Source: Acidiflorens sp963841945
GTDB taxonomy: Bacteria > Acidobacteriota > Terriglobia > Terriglobales > Acidobacteriaceae
Direction of reading: 5' to 3'
Length of the DNA: 64,000 bases
Assembly: GCA_963841945.1 (NCBI GenBank)
Contig: CAWJFC010000023.1
Coordinates: 1-64,000, forward strand
Position 1 is the first letter of the stretch, and each line of letters begins with the position of its first letter. Below the pieces are notes generated by a model that saw only the letters and a list, made by a program, of their open reading frames with translations, did not search any database and was not told the DNA's origin. The translations under genes and the position numbers were made by a program. Below are positions 41,657 through 51,029 of this stretch, piece by piece.

Positions 41657-43703
41657 GTGAAATCCTTGCGCAACATCGGTGCGCTTGTCCTGGGGTTAGC
41701 CGTCTTGGTTGGCCTGCGGGGCGCGGCCTTTGCCAAAGACGAATCGAAATGGATCGAGGTCCATACCGCACATTTCTCGGTCATAACCGACGGCGGCGAA
41801 AAACGTGGTCGCGAGGTCGCGCTGCGCATGGAGCAGATGCGCGGAGTCTTCGGGCAACTCGTTGCCAAACCCAAGCTCAATATGTCGGTCCCCATTACCG
41901 TCATCGCGCTCAAGAGCGATAACCAATACGGGGCGATTGCTCCCAACAAATTGAGTTTTGCCGAGTCCTTTTATGTGCCGGGATATGACCGCGTTTACAT
42001 CGTGCTCAACCTCTTTGAGCTTGAGCCCTGGCGTGGTATTGCCCACGCCCTTGGGCATTATTTTTTGAACTACAACTATCCGCCCGTTCAGGGGTGGTTT
42101 GACGAGGGTCTGGCTGAGTATTTTGGCGCTGTACAGATCGATAAAGAGGTCAACATCGGCGGCGATCCGGAGCTTGCGCCGGAGTGGCATGAAGATATCT
42201 TCTTCAACATGGTGCGCGATCCCAATGTGCCGCAATCCCTCACACAAATGGCCAGCTCACCGGTCTGGATTTCGATGACCGATTTGTTCACCATGAAGCA
42301 CGACAGTTCGGGCCGCAACGAGGGTTCGCACAACACGATGTATTACGCGCAGGCCTGGCTGGTCATGCACTACATGATCGACAAGAACAAGTTGCCGGAG
42401 GTGGGAACTTATTTCGATCTGGTACAGAACAAGAAGGTGCCCGTCGACAAGGCGATCACACAGGCCTTTGATATGACGCCCGACCAGCTCGAAGATGCGG
42501 TCAAGAAGTATCTGGAATCGATGTCTACTTTGGGGATTGCGCTGGATCAGTCGAAGAAGCCCAACGGGAGTATGGGCACGGTCATGCAGCCCAATCATTT
42601 TCCAGTGCCGGTCGATGCTGACGAACTGGGCGCGGCCGTGACTGCGCTGCCGGAGCCGGAAGCGAAGGCCATTCTCGGCGACATGATGGTTCGCATTCCG
42701 GACCGCCGCCTGCAAGCTCTGAACGATCTCAAGAAACTGGCGTCCGATCCCAAAGGAAACGAGGCGGCCGAACGCGCCTTAGCGCGCGACGATCTCCAGT
42801 TAAAAAAATTCGACCTGGCGGAAGAGGAATTGGCCAAAGCGGCGGAGTTGAATCCGCGCGACCCCTGGGTCTGGTACTACCGCTCGGTGCTCAAGTATCG
42901 CAAGGCGCAGGCCGCACGGCAGGAGATGCAGGGCATCGCGAACATGATGCAGGACCTGCGCGCGGTGATCGATTGGTATCCCGATCTTGCCGACGCCTAT
43001 AACATGCTGGGCGTGGCGCGGGTTGAGGGAGGTGGATGGAATTCAGCGCTCGAAGCGCAAAAGCAGGCGGTCGCGCTTTCTCCCCGCAATCCTGAATATC
43101 AATTCAATCTCGGCCAGATTTATGTTGCGGGAAAAAAGTGGGACCAGGCGCGCGACGTTTTCACCCGCCTGAAGGAAGGGACCGATAAGCAGGCGGCCAC
43201 CGCTGCCAAGCAGCAACTCGCCGACCTAGCCACGCTCCAAAAGTATGGAGTGCGACCGGAGCATCAGGGGGCAGCGGAATCCCCGGTGGGCGCGGCCAGT
43301 GCGCCGGGCGACGCGAGCGCGTCTGGCTCCGCGACAGCGTCGAGCCCGGCTAACGCAACTTCAGCGAGTAGCACAAAAACGGCCAGCGCTGCCAGCGGCG
43401 GCGAAGATGACGAAGATTCGGACGCGGCTCCAACGGCTCCGCCCGTCAAGCCCGCAACCACGCGGGCCGGTGCTTTTTCTCAGAGGCAAAATCGTAAGCA
43501 GCGATTGCTCGAAAGCTCCCGAGGCGGCGATCACGGTGCTCAGCGGGATGACGACCTATACAATGCACGCATCCGATTACAAGTCGCTGGTCGTCGTGGG
43601 CGCGGATCAGTTTTCCTGCGAGTGGGCCAATCGTCTGGTATCCGTAAATTATCGCGCTACCGGAAAGCGGACGGGCGAAGTGGTGTCGCTGGAAGTGAGG
43701 TAG
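41657..43703 (+). CDS. Secreted peptidase-MA-like TPR protein, frameshifted near its C-terminus
   Basis: The real product spans two frames. From GTG 41657 the first frame reads a signal peptide (ALVLGLAVLVGLRGAAFA), a gluzincin-like segment (IAHALGHYFLNYNYPPVQGW, then FDEGLAEYFG) and TPR repeats with an Ala/Ser-rich linker. At about 43460-43475 the frame must shift by one base to join the true C-terminal domain (GPVLFLRGKIVSSDCSKAP ... ANRLVSVNYRATGKR), ending at 43703. Without the shift the frame reads straight into the next gene and looks like a 985-residue fusion, which I reject. The peptidase site is HALGH instead of HExxH, so catalysis is doubtful. Confidence 0.78.
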
Positions 43704-43705
43704 CA

Positions 43706-44614
43706 ATGGCTTGGCTGGTGGTTGACGATTATCGAGCGGACGGCTGGTTGAGCGGAATCGATCGCTCATCGCGCGCGCGTCATTATTGCGGCCAGCTTGA
43801 GTCGGGAGCAATTCTGTATTTTCCGGCGCCGCCATTTGAGCTGCCGAAAAGCGATGTCGAATTTCTGCTCTCGCTCAAGCCCGCCGATTCGCGTATACAT
43901 AAAAATATTTCGTATCGGCCGGAGAGCGACGTGCTGCGCGGTCTGGGCGACGAGGCGGGCAAGCCGCGCGTCCATCAAATCATGCGCAAGTATGCGGCTG
44001 GCGTGCGCACTTTTGTCGAAGATTTTCTTGCGCCTTATGCCGGACGCTTCCAGATGGATTACGCAAGTTTTCGTCCGCTCGAAGAAGAAGGGCGAGATCT
44101 TTCCCTGCACAAAAGAAACGATCTTCTACACGTAGACGCCTTCCCCAGTCGTCCGACGCGCGGCGCGCGGATCTTACGGGTCTTTACTAATGTTAACCCG
44201 TCAAGAGATCGCGTCTGGGTCATCGCGGAGCGATTCCCGGAACTGGCCTCGCGGTTTGCTCGCAACGCCGAATTGCAGAAATATGCCGCCCCCAGCGCCT
44301 TGTCCGCATTGCGGCACGGTTTGAGCCGAGTATTGCCCGTGCCGGATCGCGCGCCCTACGACGAGTTCATGCTCCATTTCCACGATTGGCTGAAAGAGAA
44401 CACGGATTTTCAGTCGGCGAAAGAAGGGAAGGAACAGGTCGCGTTTCCGCCGATGGCCACGTGGCTGGTCTACACCGACGGCGTTCCGCACGCGGCGCTC
44501 TCCGGGCAATTTGCGATGGAACAGACGTTCATCGTTCCGGTCGAAGCGCTCGTCGCGCCGCAGGCCTCGCCCATTCGCGTGCTCGAAAAACTTGCGGGAC
44601 GGGAGATGGCCTAG
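43706..44614 (+). CDS. kdoO: Kdo 3-hydroxylase (Fe(II)/2-oxoglutarate-dependent, KdoO family)
   Basis: A 302-residue non-heme iron dioxygenase that hydroxylates Kdo in the inner core of LPS (family knowledge from Burkholderia/Yersinia). The His-x-Asp motif is LLHVDAFPSRPTRGARILRV, and the distal His lies in DGVPHAALSGQFAMEQTF. Surroundings NVNPSRDRVWVIAE and VLPVPDRAPYDEFML fit the Kdo-hydroxylase family. Its ATG at 43706 follows the TPR gene's stop by 2 bases. It points to a Kdo-containing LPS in this organism. Confidence 0.85.
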   Translation: MAWLVVDDYRADGWLSGIDRSSRARHYCGQLESGAILYFPAPPFELPKSDVEFLLSLKPADSRIHKNISYRPESDVLRGLGDEAGKPRVHQIMRKYAAGVRTFVEDFLAPYAGRFQMDYASFRPLEEEGRDLSLHKRNDLLHVDAFPSRPTRGARILRVFTNVNPSRDRVWVIAERFPELASRFARNAELQKYAAPSALSALRHGLSRVLPVPDRAPYDEFMLHFHDWLKENTDFQSAKEGKEQVAFPPMATWLVYTDGVPHAALSGQFAMEQTFIVPVEALVAPQASPIRVLEKLAGREMA

Positions 44615-44709
44615 ACGGAGACCGCGGACCATTGCCCGCAGCTGTTCGCCGGGGCAAAGTCGGTCCATAGGGCGGCATCAAATGTGCGAAGATGGAATCG
44701 GGAGCGAGG

Positions 44710-45795
44710 ATGGAAAATCCATTAAAGCTGAAGCGCATTCATCATGTTGAGTTCTTCGTCGGCAATGCCCGCCAGGCGGCATTCTTCTATCGCAAGGGAT
44801 TTGGGTTTTCGCAGATTGCGTATAGCGGACTGGAAACCGGCAACCGCAAGCGGACGTCGTACGCGTTGAGCCAGGGCAGGGCGAATTTTGTTTTGACCAC
44901 GCCGCTGACCGCCGACGATCCCGCAGCGGAACACATCCGAAAGCACGGAGACGGTGTCCGGGACATCGCGCTCGAAGTGGCGGATGCCGATGAGGCTTTC
45001 GCCGAAGCGGTGCGCCGCGGCGCCAAGCCTGCCGAGGAGCCGCACGATTTGGGCGATGAATGTGGCGCGGTGCGCCGCGCGGCCGTGCACACTTACGGCG
45101 ATACGATCCACTCGTTGATCTCGTACCAGGATTACAAAGGTCCGTTTCTGCCTGGCTTTGCGGCCGCTCCCGTGGATGGCGACGACTGCGGCATCCTGCG
45201 GATCGATCACATCGTGGGCAATGTTGAACTAGGCCAGATGCAGCATTGGGCCGACTACTACACGAATGTTTTCGGTTTTCATCGCTACATCACATTTGAC
45301 GATAAAGATATCTCGACCGAATACAGCGCGCTCATGAGCATCGTCATGTCCGACGACTCGCACTCGGTGAAGTTTCCAATCAACGAGCCCGCGGCGGCGC
45401 GCAAGAAAAGCCAGATAGAAGAGTATCTCGAGGCATATGGCGGCCCGGGAGCGCAGCACATCGCCCTCCAGTGTAAAGACGTGCTTTACACGGTGAACAA
45501 GCTGCAGAAAAACGGTATCGATTTTTTGCGCGTGCCGGACACCTACTATGACGCTTTGCCCGCGCGCGTCGGTCCCGTGGAAGAGCCGATCGGATCGCTG
45601 AAGTCGCTGGGCATTCTCGTCGATCGCGACCAGGAAGGCTACCTGCTGCAGATTTTCTCCAAGCCGGTGGAGGACCGTCCGACGGTGTTTTTTGAAATCA
45701 TCCAGCGCAAAGGCAGCCGCGGATTCGGCAAAGGCAACTTCAAAGCGCTGTTCGAATCGATCGAATTGGAGCAGGCGCGCCGGGGGAACTTGTAG
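44710..45795 (+). CDS. hppD: 4-Hydroxyphenylpyruvate dioxygenase
   Basis: Converts 4-hydroxyphenylpyruvate to homogentisate, the first specific step of tyrosine degradation after transamination. The 361-residue protein has the duplicated vicinal-oxygen-chelate fold: LKRIHHVEFFVGNARQAAFFY, ILRIDHIVGNVELGQMQHW (iron His), GPGAQHIALQCKDVLYTV (iron His), and PTVFFEIIQRKGSRGFGKGN (iron Glu). ATG 44710 has GGAG 7 bases upstream; ATG 44692 is an alternative. First gene of the homogentisate operon. Confidence 0.95.
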   Translation: MENPLKLKRIHHVEFFVGNARQAAFFYRKGFGFSQIAYSGLETGNRKRTSYALSQGRANFVLTTPLTADDPAAEHIRKHGDGVRDIALEVADADEAFAEAVRRGAKPAEEPHDLGDECGAVRRAAVHTYGDTIHSLISYQDYKGPFLPGFAAAPVDGDDCGILRIDHIVGNVELGQMQHWADYYTNVFGFHRYITFDDKDISTEYSALMSIVMSDDSHSVKFPINEPAAARKKSQIEEYLEAYGGPGAQHIALQCKDVLYTVNKLQKNGIDFLRVPDTYYDALPARVGPVEEPIGSLKSLGILVDRDQEGYLLQIFSKPVEDRPTVFFEIIQRKGSRGFGKGNFKALFESIELEQARRGNL

Positions 45796-45797
45796 CC

Positions 45798-47186
45798 ATG
45801 GCGACGGTTGATACAGCGCGAAAGTCATCAAAAAGCGCGCCCATGCGCGGCTCGTATGCAAGCCGCGCCGGTTCGAATGGAAAGCGCGCGACCGAACTGC
45901 ACTACCAGTCCGGCTTCGGCAACGAGTTCGCCAGTGAAGCCGTCGCTGGCACGTTGCCGCAGGGCCAGAACGCTCCGCAGCGTGTGGCTCATGGCCTCTA
46001 CACGGAGCAGTTGAGCGGCACCCCATTCACCGCGCCCCGCGTTACGAACCGTCGCACCTGGCTATATCGTATCCGTCCCTCAGTCGCGCACAAGCCATTC
46101 GAGCCGATCGACCAGGGAAAGCTCCGTAGCGCGCCATTTGACGAAGTGCCGACGCCGCCAAATCAATTGCGCTGGATGCCGATTCCGATTCCACCCGCAT
46201 CGGAGCGCACCGATTTTGTCGACGGCCTCATTACCATGGCCGGCAACGGTAACACCCACACGCATGCCGGCGTCGGCATCCACATTTACGTTGCGAACGC
46301 GTCCATGATGGAGCGTTTTTTTTACAACGCTGACGGCGAGATGTTGATTGTGCCGCAACTCGGCCGTTTGCTGCTCCGCACGGAGATGGGAATACTCGAC
46401 GTCAGACCGGGCGAAATCGCGGTCATTCAGCGCGGTATTCGCTTTCGCGTGGAGCTTGTCGATAAAGCGGCCCGCGGATACATTTGCGAGAATTACGGCG
46501 CGCTGCTGCGCCTGCCGGATCTTGGGCCCATCGGCGCGAATGGGCTGGCGAATCCCCGCGATTTTCTCGCGCCCGTCGCAGCATTCGAAGATCGCGAAGG
46601 CGCCTTCCGGATTACAACCAAATTCCAAGGCCGCTTATGGGAGGCATCGATCGATCACTCGCCACTAAATGTTGTGGCGTGGCATGGGAATTACGTTCCG
46701 TATAAATACGATCTCGCAAATTTCAATTGCATCAATACAGTCAGCTTCGATCACCCCGATCCCTCGATTTACACGGTACTGACTTCACCGTCGGAAATTC
46801 CAGGAACAGCGAATCTCGACTTCGTGGTTTTTCCGCCGCGCTGGATGGTTGCGGAACATACATTTCGTCCGCCATGGTTCCATCGCAACTTCATGAATGA
46901 ATTCATGGGGCTGATCCAGGGCGAGTATGACGCGAAGGCCGAGGGCTTTGTCCCGGGCGGCGCCAGCCTGCACAATTGCATGGCCGGACATGGTCCGGAC
47001 AGCGAGACCTTCGAGAAGGCCAGCAAGGCTGACCTAAAGCCGGTCTACTTGAAGGACACGCTCGCCTTCATGTTTGAGACACGCTTTGTATGCCAGCCCA
47101 CGCGTTTTGCGCTCGAAACTTCCCAACTCGATCATCAGTATTTCGAGTGCTGGCAAGGGCTGAAGAATAAATTTGACGGCGCATAG
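45798..47186 (+). CDS. hmgA: Homogentisate 1,2-dioxygenase
   Basis: Ring-cleaves homogentisate to maleylacetoacetate. The 462-residue cupin protein has YQSGFGNEFASEA, RTWLYRIRPS, MAGNGNTHTHAGVGIHIYVA, EMLIVPQLGRLLLRTEMG and the iron-site end RPPWFHRNFMNEFMGLI then HNCMAGHGPDSETFEKAS. An Arg/Ser-rich N-terminus of 35 residues is longer than usual. It starts 2 bases after the hppD stop. Confidence 0.95.
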   Translation: MATVDTARKSSKSAPMRGSYASRAGSNGKRATELHYQSGFGNEFASEAVAGTLPQGQNAPQRVAHGLYTEQLSGTPFTAPRVTNRRTWLYRIRPSVAHKPFEPIDQGKLRSAPFDEVPTPPNQLRWMPIPIPPASERTDFVDGLITMAGNGNTHTHAGVGIHIYVANASMMERFFYNADGEMLIVPQLGRLLLRTEMGILDVRPGEIAVIQRGIRFRVELVDKAARGYICENYGALLRLPDLGPIGANGLANPRDFLAPVAAFEDREGAFRITTKFQGRLWEASIDHSPLNVVAWHGNYVPYKYDLANFNCINTVSFDHPDPSIYTVLTSPSEIPGTANLDFVVFPPRWMVAEHTFRPPWFHRNFMNEFMGLIQGEYDAKAEGFVPGGASLHNCMAGHGPDSETFEKASKADLKPVYLKDTLAFMFETRFVCQPTRFALETSQLDHQYFECWQGLKNKFDGA

Positions 47187-47197
47187 CCGGACGCATT

Positions 47198-48163
47198 GTG
47201 ACCCGTGTGATGGAATCCAGCACGCAGAATCTGCAGGAAACGGCGGCCAGTCAGGCTCCGGTAGCGGAGTCTGTGCGCGCGCTCCTCACGGGCTTGATCG
47301 ACTACGCGGGTTTGTTTTCGCCGGCTTCGCTCCCGATGGCGGATGCGGTCGCAGGGTACGATTCGTACTTGCGCGGGCCGTATAGGTGGATGCTGGGGCG
47401 GTTCATCGTTCCGGTAGCGCGCTTGAGCGAGTTTCAAATTGCTGCCAGCCGTCTTCCGGACACGAAAACGGTAACAGCCGAGCCCTGGAAATTATCGGTA
47501 TTGCCAGGCGCAGATCTCCAAGTTGACCGCACCGTTATCCGCGATTTTAACGACCAATCCGCGGCCATAAGTTCGAATGCAAGAATTGAATCGCTAGAAA
47601 TAAAGATCGCGAACGCCGGAGAAATCGCACGGCTCTCCGAACTCACTCCCATCGAACTCGAAACCTATTTCGAAATTCCTCTAACCGTGGATGTGGCTGA
47701 GTGCCTTGCTGCGATAGCGCGTTGCGGCCGGCGCGCGAAGATGCGCACGGGCGGCGAGACGACGGACAAATTTCCCGCGCCGGAGAACGTCGTGGAGTTC
47801 ATCCGGCTTTGCGCATTGTCCAGGGTATCTTTTAAAGCGACCGCTGGGTTGCATCATCCCCTGCGATCGAGCCATCGCCTGACGTATCAGCCAGACAGCC
47901 CATCGGGAATCATGCACGGGTTTTTGAATATCTTTCTGGTGGCCGGATTTTTGCGGGCCGGCATGGATGGACGCCTGGCGGTTGAATTGTTGCAGGAACA
48001 ATCGGCGGAGGCATTTGATTTTAGTGGCGATGGTATTCGGTGGCGCGGTCACAGGCTTAGCGTCAATGAAATTTCGGCAACGCGGCAAGATTTTGCGATT
48101 TCCTTCGGCTCCTGCTCATTCACCGAACCGGTCGCCGATCTGCAATCGTTGCACCTCCTGTAA
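47198..48163 (+). CDS. Unknown protein of the homogentisate operon
   Basis: A 321-residue soluble protein between hmgA and fahA on the same strand, 11 bases after hmgA. It contains segments typical of a (beta/alpha)-barrel: LLTGLIDYAGLFSPASLPM, LEIKIANAGEIARLSELTP, RRAKMRTGGETTDKFP and SFKATAGLHHPLRSSHRL, with the charged/His residues grouped at strand ends. I do not recognise a named enzyme family. No maiA-type GST (maleylacetoacetate isomerase) is in the operon, so this gene occupies the slot where the isomerase is expected. Translation starts at GTG 47198 or ATG 47210. Confidence 0.75.
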   Translation: MTRVMESSTQNLQETAASQAPVAESVRALLTGLIDYAGLFSPASLPMADAVAGYDSYLRGPYRWMLGRFIVPVARLSEFQIAASRLPDTKTVTAEPWKLSVLPGADLQVDRTVIRDFNDQSAAISSNARIESLEIKIANAGEIARLSELTPIELETYFEIPLTVDVAECLAAIARCGRRAKMRTGGETTDKFPAPENVVEFIRLCALSRVSFKATAGLHHPLRSSHRLTYQPDSPSGIMHGFLNIFLVAGFLRAGMDGRLAVELLQEQSAEAFDFSGDGIRWRGHRLSVNEISATRQDFAISFGSCSFTEPVADLQSLHLL

Positions 48164-48184
48164 CATCGTTCTGAAACCTCCTCT

Positions 48185-49522
48185 ATGAAACCTATCCTCG
48201 ACGAAACCCATGATCCCAAAATAAGAAGCTGGGTCGAATCGGCGAACCTTGGGGGATCGGATTTTCCCATTCAGAATTTGCCCTTCGGTAGGTTCCGGCG
48301 AAACGACGGGCGTTCCGGCAGCGCGGTGGGTGTCGCCATCGGCGACCAAATCCTCGATCTCTCAATCCTGCACGAAGCCGTAGGTACAGCTGAATCGTTA
48401 CAGCTAACGCCGAGCGACTCGGGCAGCGGCGATCTCATCGACCCCATGTCCCTCGAACCCGAGGTTAGGCGCGCTGTCCGCCGTCGTCTGCACGCGCTGC
48501 TTCGTGAAGATGCGTCGCCCGCCGATCGCGAGGCTGCTTCGCGTCATCTCCACTCGCAGGCTGACGTCGAGATGCTCTCGCCCGCGAACCGGTGTGACTA
48601 CACCGATTTTTACGCCTCGATTTTTCATGCCACCAATGTAGGCAAATTGTTTCGGCCCGATAATCCGCTGCTGCCGAATTACAAATACATTCCCATCGGT
48701 TATCACGGGCGCTCGTCGTCGCTGGTGGCGAGCGAAACGGCGGTTCGCCGGCCTTGTGGCCAAACACGTATTGGCGATGCCGAGCCAATCTTCGGACCGA
48801 CCAATGCGCTCGACTATGAATTGGAAGTCGGATTTTTTGTGAGTCGCGGGAATCGGCTCGGAGAGCGCATTCCCATCACCGAGGCGGCGGAACACATCTT
48901 TGGTATCTGTCTGCTCAATGACTGGTCGGCGCGCGACGTGCAGGCTTGGGAGTATCAGCCGCTCGGGCCATTCCTCGCCAAGAGCTTCGCCACGTCACTC
49001 TGTCCATGGGTCGTAACCATGGAGGCGCTGGCGCCGTTTCGTGCTCCGGCTTTTCCGCGCCCACAGGGCGATCCCAGCCCCTTGGCTTACTTGCTCGACG
49101 CGGATGATCAAGAATGTGGAGGCCTCGACCTGACCCTCGAGGTCTCGTTGCAATCAGCGAAAATGCGCGACGCTGGCCTTGTTCCGGCGCTCGTCAGCCG
49201 CGGCAATTTTCGCGATCTTTACTGGACGATGGCCCAGATGCTCACTCATCATGCCAGTAACGGCTGCAACCTTCGCCCGGGCGATTTGCTGGCCAGCGGA
49301 ACCGTCTCGGGCCCAGACGCTCCGAACGCGGCGGTCAGCGCGCGCGGATGCCTATTGGAGATCACATCGCGCGGCGCGAATCCAATCACGCTGCCTTCCG
49401 GCGAGCAGCGAAAGTTTCTTGGGGATGGAGACGAAGTCATTTTCCGCGGATTCTGCGAGCGCGAAGGTTTTCACCGGATTGGCCTCGGAACCTGCCGCGG
49501 AACGATCCTGCCTGCGGTGTGA
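48185..49522 (+). CDS. fahA: Fumarylacetoacetase
   Basis: Hydrolyses fumarylacetoacetate to fumarate and acetoacetate, the last step of tyrosine catabolism. The 445-residue protein has the N-terminal SH3-like part (SDFPIQNLPFGRFRRND), and the catalytic core with DYTDFYASIFHATNVGKLFR, PIGYHGRSSSLVAS, DYELEVGFFVSRGN and LLNDWSARDVQAWEYQPLGP, holding the Ca/Mg ligands and the His/Glu/Arg residues. It ends FCEREGFHRIGLGTCRGTI. The ATG at 48185 is 21 bases after the unknown gene. Confidence 0.96.
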   Translation: MKPILDETHDPKIRSWVESANLGGSDFPIQNLPFGRFRRNDGRSGSAVGVAIGDQILDLSILHEAVGTAESLQLTPSDSGSGDLIDPMSLEPEVRRAVRRRLHALLREDASPADREAASRHLHSQADVEMLSPANRCDYTDFYASIFHATNVGKLFRPDNPLLPNYKYIPIGYHGRSSSLVASETAVRRPCGQTRIGDAEPIFGPTNALDYELEVGFFVSRGNRLGERIPITEAAEHIFGICLLNDWSARDVQAWEYQPLGPFLAKSFATSLCPWVVTMEALAPFRAPAFPRPQGDPSPLAYLLDADDQECGGLDLTLEVSLQSAKMRDAGLVPALVSRGNFRDLYWTMAQMLTHHASNGCNLRPGDLLASGTVSGPDAPNAAVSARGCLLEITSRGANPITLPSGEQRKFLGDGDEVIFRGFCEREGFHRIGLGTCRGTILPAV

Positions 49523-49754
49523 CGTGCATCGTCACCGGTATTCGTCCCCTGATTCTGCGGTACTCATCCGCAGGCCGCAGAGTACATCACACCCATAGGT
49601 GACAAGCGTACATACTCACGGTGACGTGCGGCACAGCGACCGTGTACTTCCTCCGGTATCAATGGCTGCAGCTTTGCCGTTGGCGTGATGGCGAAGAGAG
49701 CTGGAGTACGGCAAGGTGTTTCCAGCAGCGTCGTGCGCGGAGCTTGCGATTGCC

Positions 49755-50228
49755 ATGAACGCTTTCAAAGATTCAGGACATCTGTTTCGCCTGGCGGGAG
49801 TGTTTTTCGCCGGGATTCTCGTTTTCCTTGTCCTCAGAGGATTTCTTGTCCCCAAGAGTTTCGGTGAGTACGGCCACTATCGTGGGAACGCGCTGGCTGA
49901 AATCGCGGCCCGGCCGGTGAATTATGCGGGGCACGAGACCTGCGAAACCTGCCATTCCGATGTGCTCGAGAAGAAAAAAGACGGCAAGCACGCGCACGTG
50001 AATTGCGAGGCGTGCCATGGCCCATTGGCGAAACATGCGGACGATCCGGCATCTGTGACGCCGGAAGAACTGGATGCGGCGGTGCTATGCGTGCGCTGCC
50101 ATGAAGCCAATGCGGCCAAGCCGAAGGGCTTTCCGCAGATCGTATCGGCCGACCACGCCGGCGGAGTTCCCTGCGACACCTGCCATCAACCGCACAGTCC
50201 GGCAATTTCGGCGGGGGGCGCGCAATGA
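49755..50228 (+). CDS. Membrane-anchored tetraheme cytochrome c
   Basis: A 157-residue protein with an N-terminal membrane helix (LFRLAGVFFAGILVFLVL) and four heme-attachment motifs: CETCH, CEACH, CVRCH and CDTCH, plus spare His for axial ligands. This is the NapC/NrfH-like or small multiheme class. It transfers electrons between the quinone-linked membrane subunit and periplasmic partners. Its stop overlaps the next gene's ATG (ATGA). ATG 49755 starts the membrane helix. Confidence 0.85.
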   Translation: MNAFKDSGHLFRLAGVFFAGILVFLVLRGFLVPKSFGEYGHYRGNALAEIAARPVNYAGHETCETCHSDVLEKKKDGKHAHVNCEACHGPLAKHADDPASVTPEELDAAVLCVRCHEANAAKPKGFPQIVSADHAGGVPCDTCHQPHSPAISAGGAQ

Positions 50229-50956
50229 ATCTGACGCGGCGACACCTGTTGCTTCTGCTCCCAGCGGCGGGAGCGGCGTGGAAGTACGTGCTCGCGGGAA
50301 CTCCGGAGGCAGCCCCGAACTACAACCGGAGCGAGCACTGGTGGGGCATGCTGATTGACCTGACCCAGTGCATTGGATGCGGCAACTGTGTGCGAGCCTG
50401 CCAAACTGAGAACGATGTGCCGGATGGATATTTTCGGACTTGGGTGGAGCGCTATCACGTTTCGGACTATGACATCGAGAATCCGCAGGTGGATTCGCCT
50501 GATGGAGGCAAGAAAGGCTTTCCGCCCGCTAAGGATCCCTCCGGTAAGAATTTCTTCGTTCCAAAACTTTGTAATCACTGCGCGGAGTCGCCCTGCACCC
50601 AGGTGTGTCCGGTGGGCGCGACCTTCGTCAGCCCTGACGGCGTGGTGTTAGTGGATAAGACATACTGCCTGGGCTGTCGCTATTGCGTGCAGGCTTGCCC
50701 CTATGGGTGCAGGTTCATCCATCCCAAGACCCAGACCGCGGAGAAGTGTACGCTTTGCTATCACCGCATCACGAAGGGGCTCACAACCGCTTGTTGCGAG
50801 AATTGTCCGACGGGCGCACGGCAACTGGCCGACCTGAAGAATCCCAACGATCCAATACATGAGTTCTTGAAGACGCATAGCGTGCAGGTGCTTAAGCCCT
50901 ATATGGCGACGCATGCCAAGGTTTTTTACAACGGGCTGGATGGCTCGGTGAGGTAA
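50225..50956 (+). CDS. Four-cluster ferredoxin subunit (NrfC/DsrO/PsrB type)
   Basis: A 243-residue iron-sulfur protein with an RR-x-LLLLLPAAGAAW N-terminus that may be a Tat signal. Four [4Fe-4S] cluster motifs are seen: CIGCGNCVRAC, CNHCAESPCTQVCP, CLGCRYCVQACP and CTLCYHR with CCENCP. This matches NrfC/PsrB/DsrO subunits that wire a membrane quinone subunit to a partner. It overlaps the tetraheme gene, and the NrfD gene follows 73 bases later. Confidence 0.9.
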   Translation: MNLTRRHLLLLLPAAGAAWKYVLAGTPEAAPNYNRSEHWWGMLIDLTQCIGCGNCVRACQTENDVPDGYFRTWVERYHVSDYDIENPQVDSPDGGKKGFPPAKDPSGKNFFVPKLCNHCAESPCTQVCPVGATFVSPDGVVLVDKTYCLGCRYCVQACPYGCRFIHPKTQTAEKCTLCYHRITKGLTTACCENCPTGARQLADLKNPNDPIHEFLKTHSVQVLKPYMATHAKVFYNGLDGSVR

Positions 50957-51029
50957 CCGTCTGTCAGGTGAAGCGACAATGAAGCGGAACTGGCAGCCGC
51001 GAGGAATCGCTCAGTAAGAAGGAAAACGT

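Noticed and set aside
41657..44614. A single 985-residue protein fusing the TPR/peptidase-like gene and the Kdo hydroxylase
   Set aside because: The TPR protein's expected C-terminal domain lies in the other frame and ends at 43703, two bases before the Kdo-hydroxylase ATG. The fusion is explained by a one-base shift.
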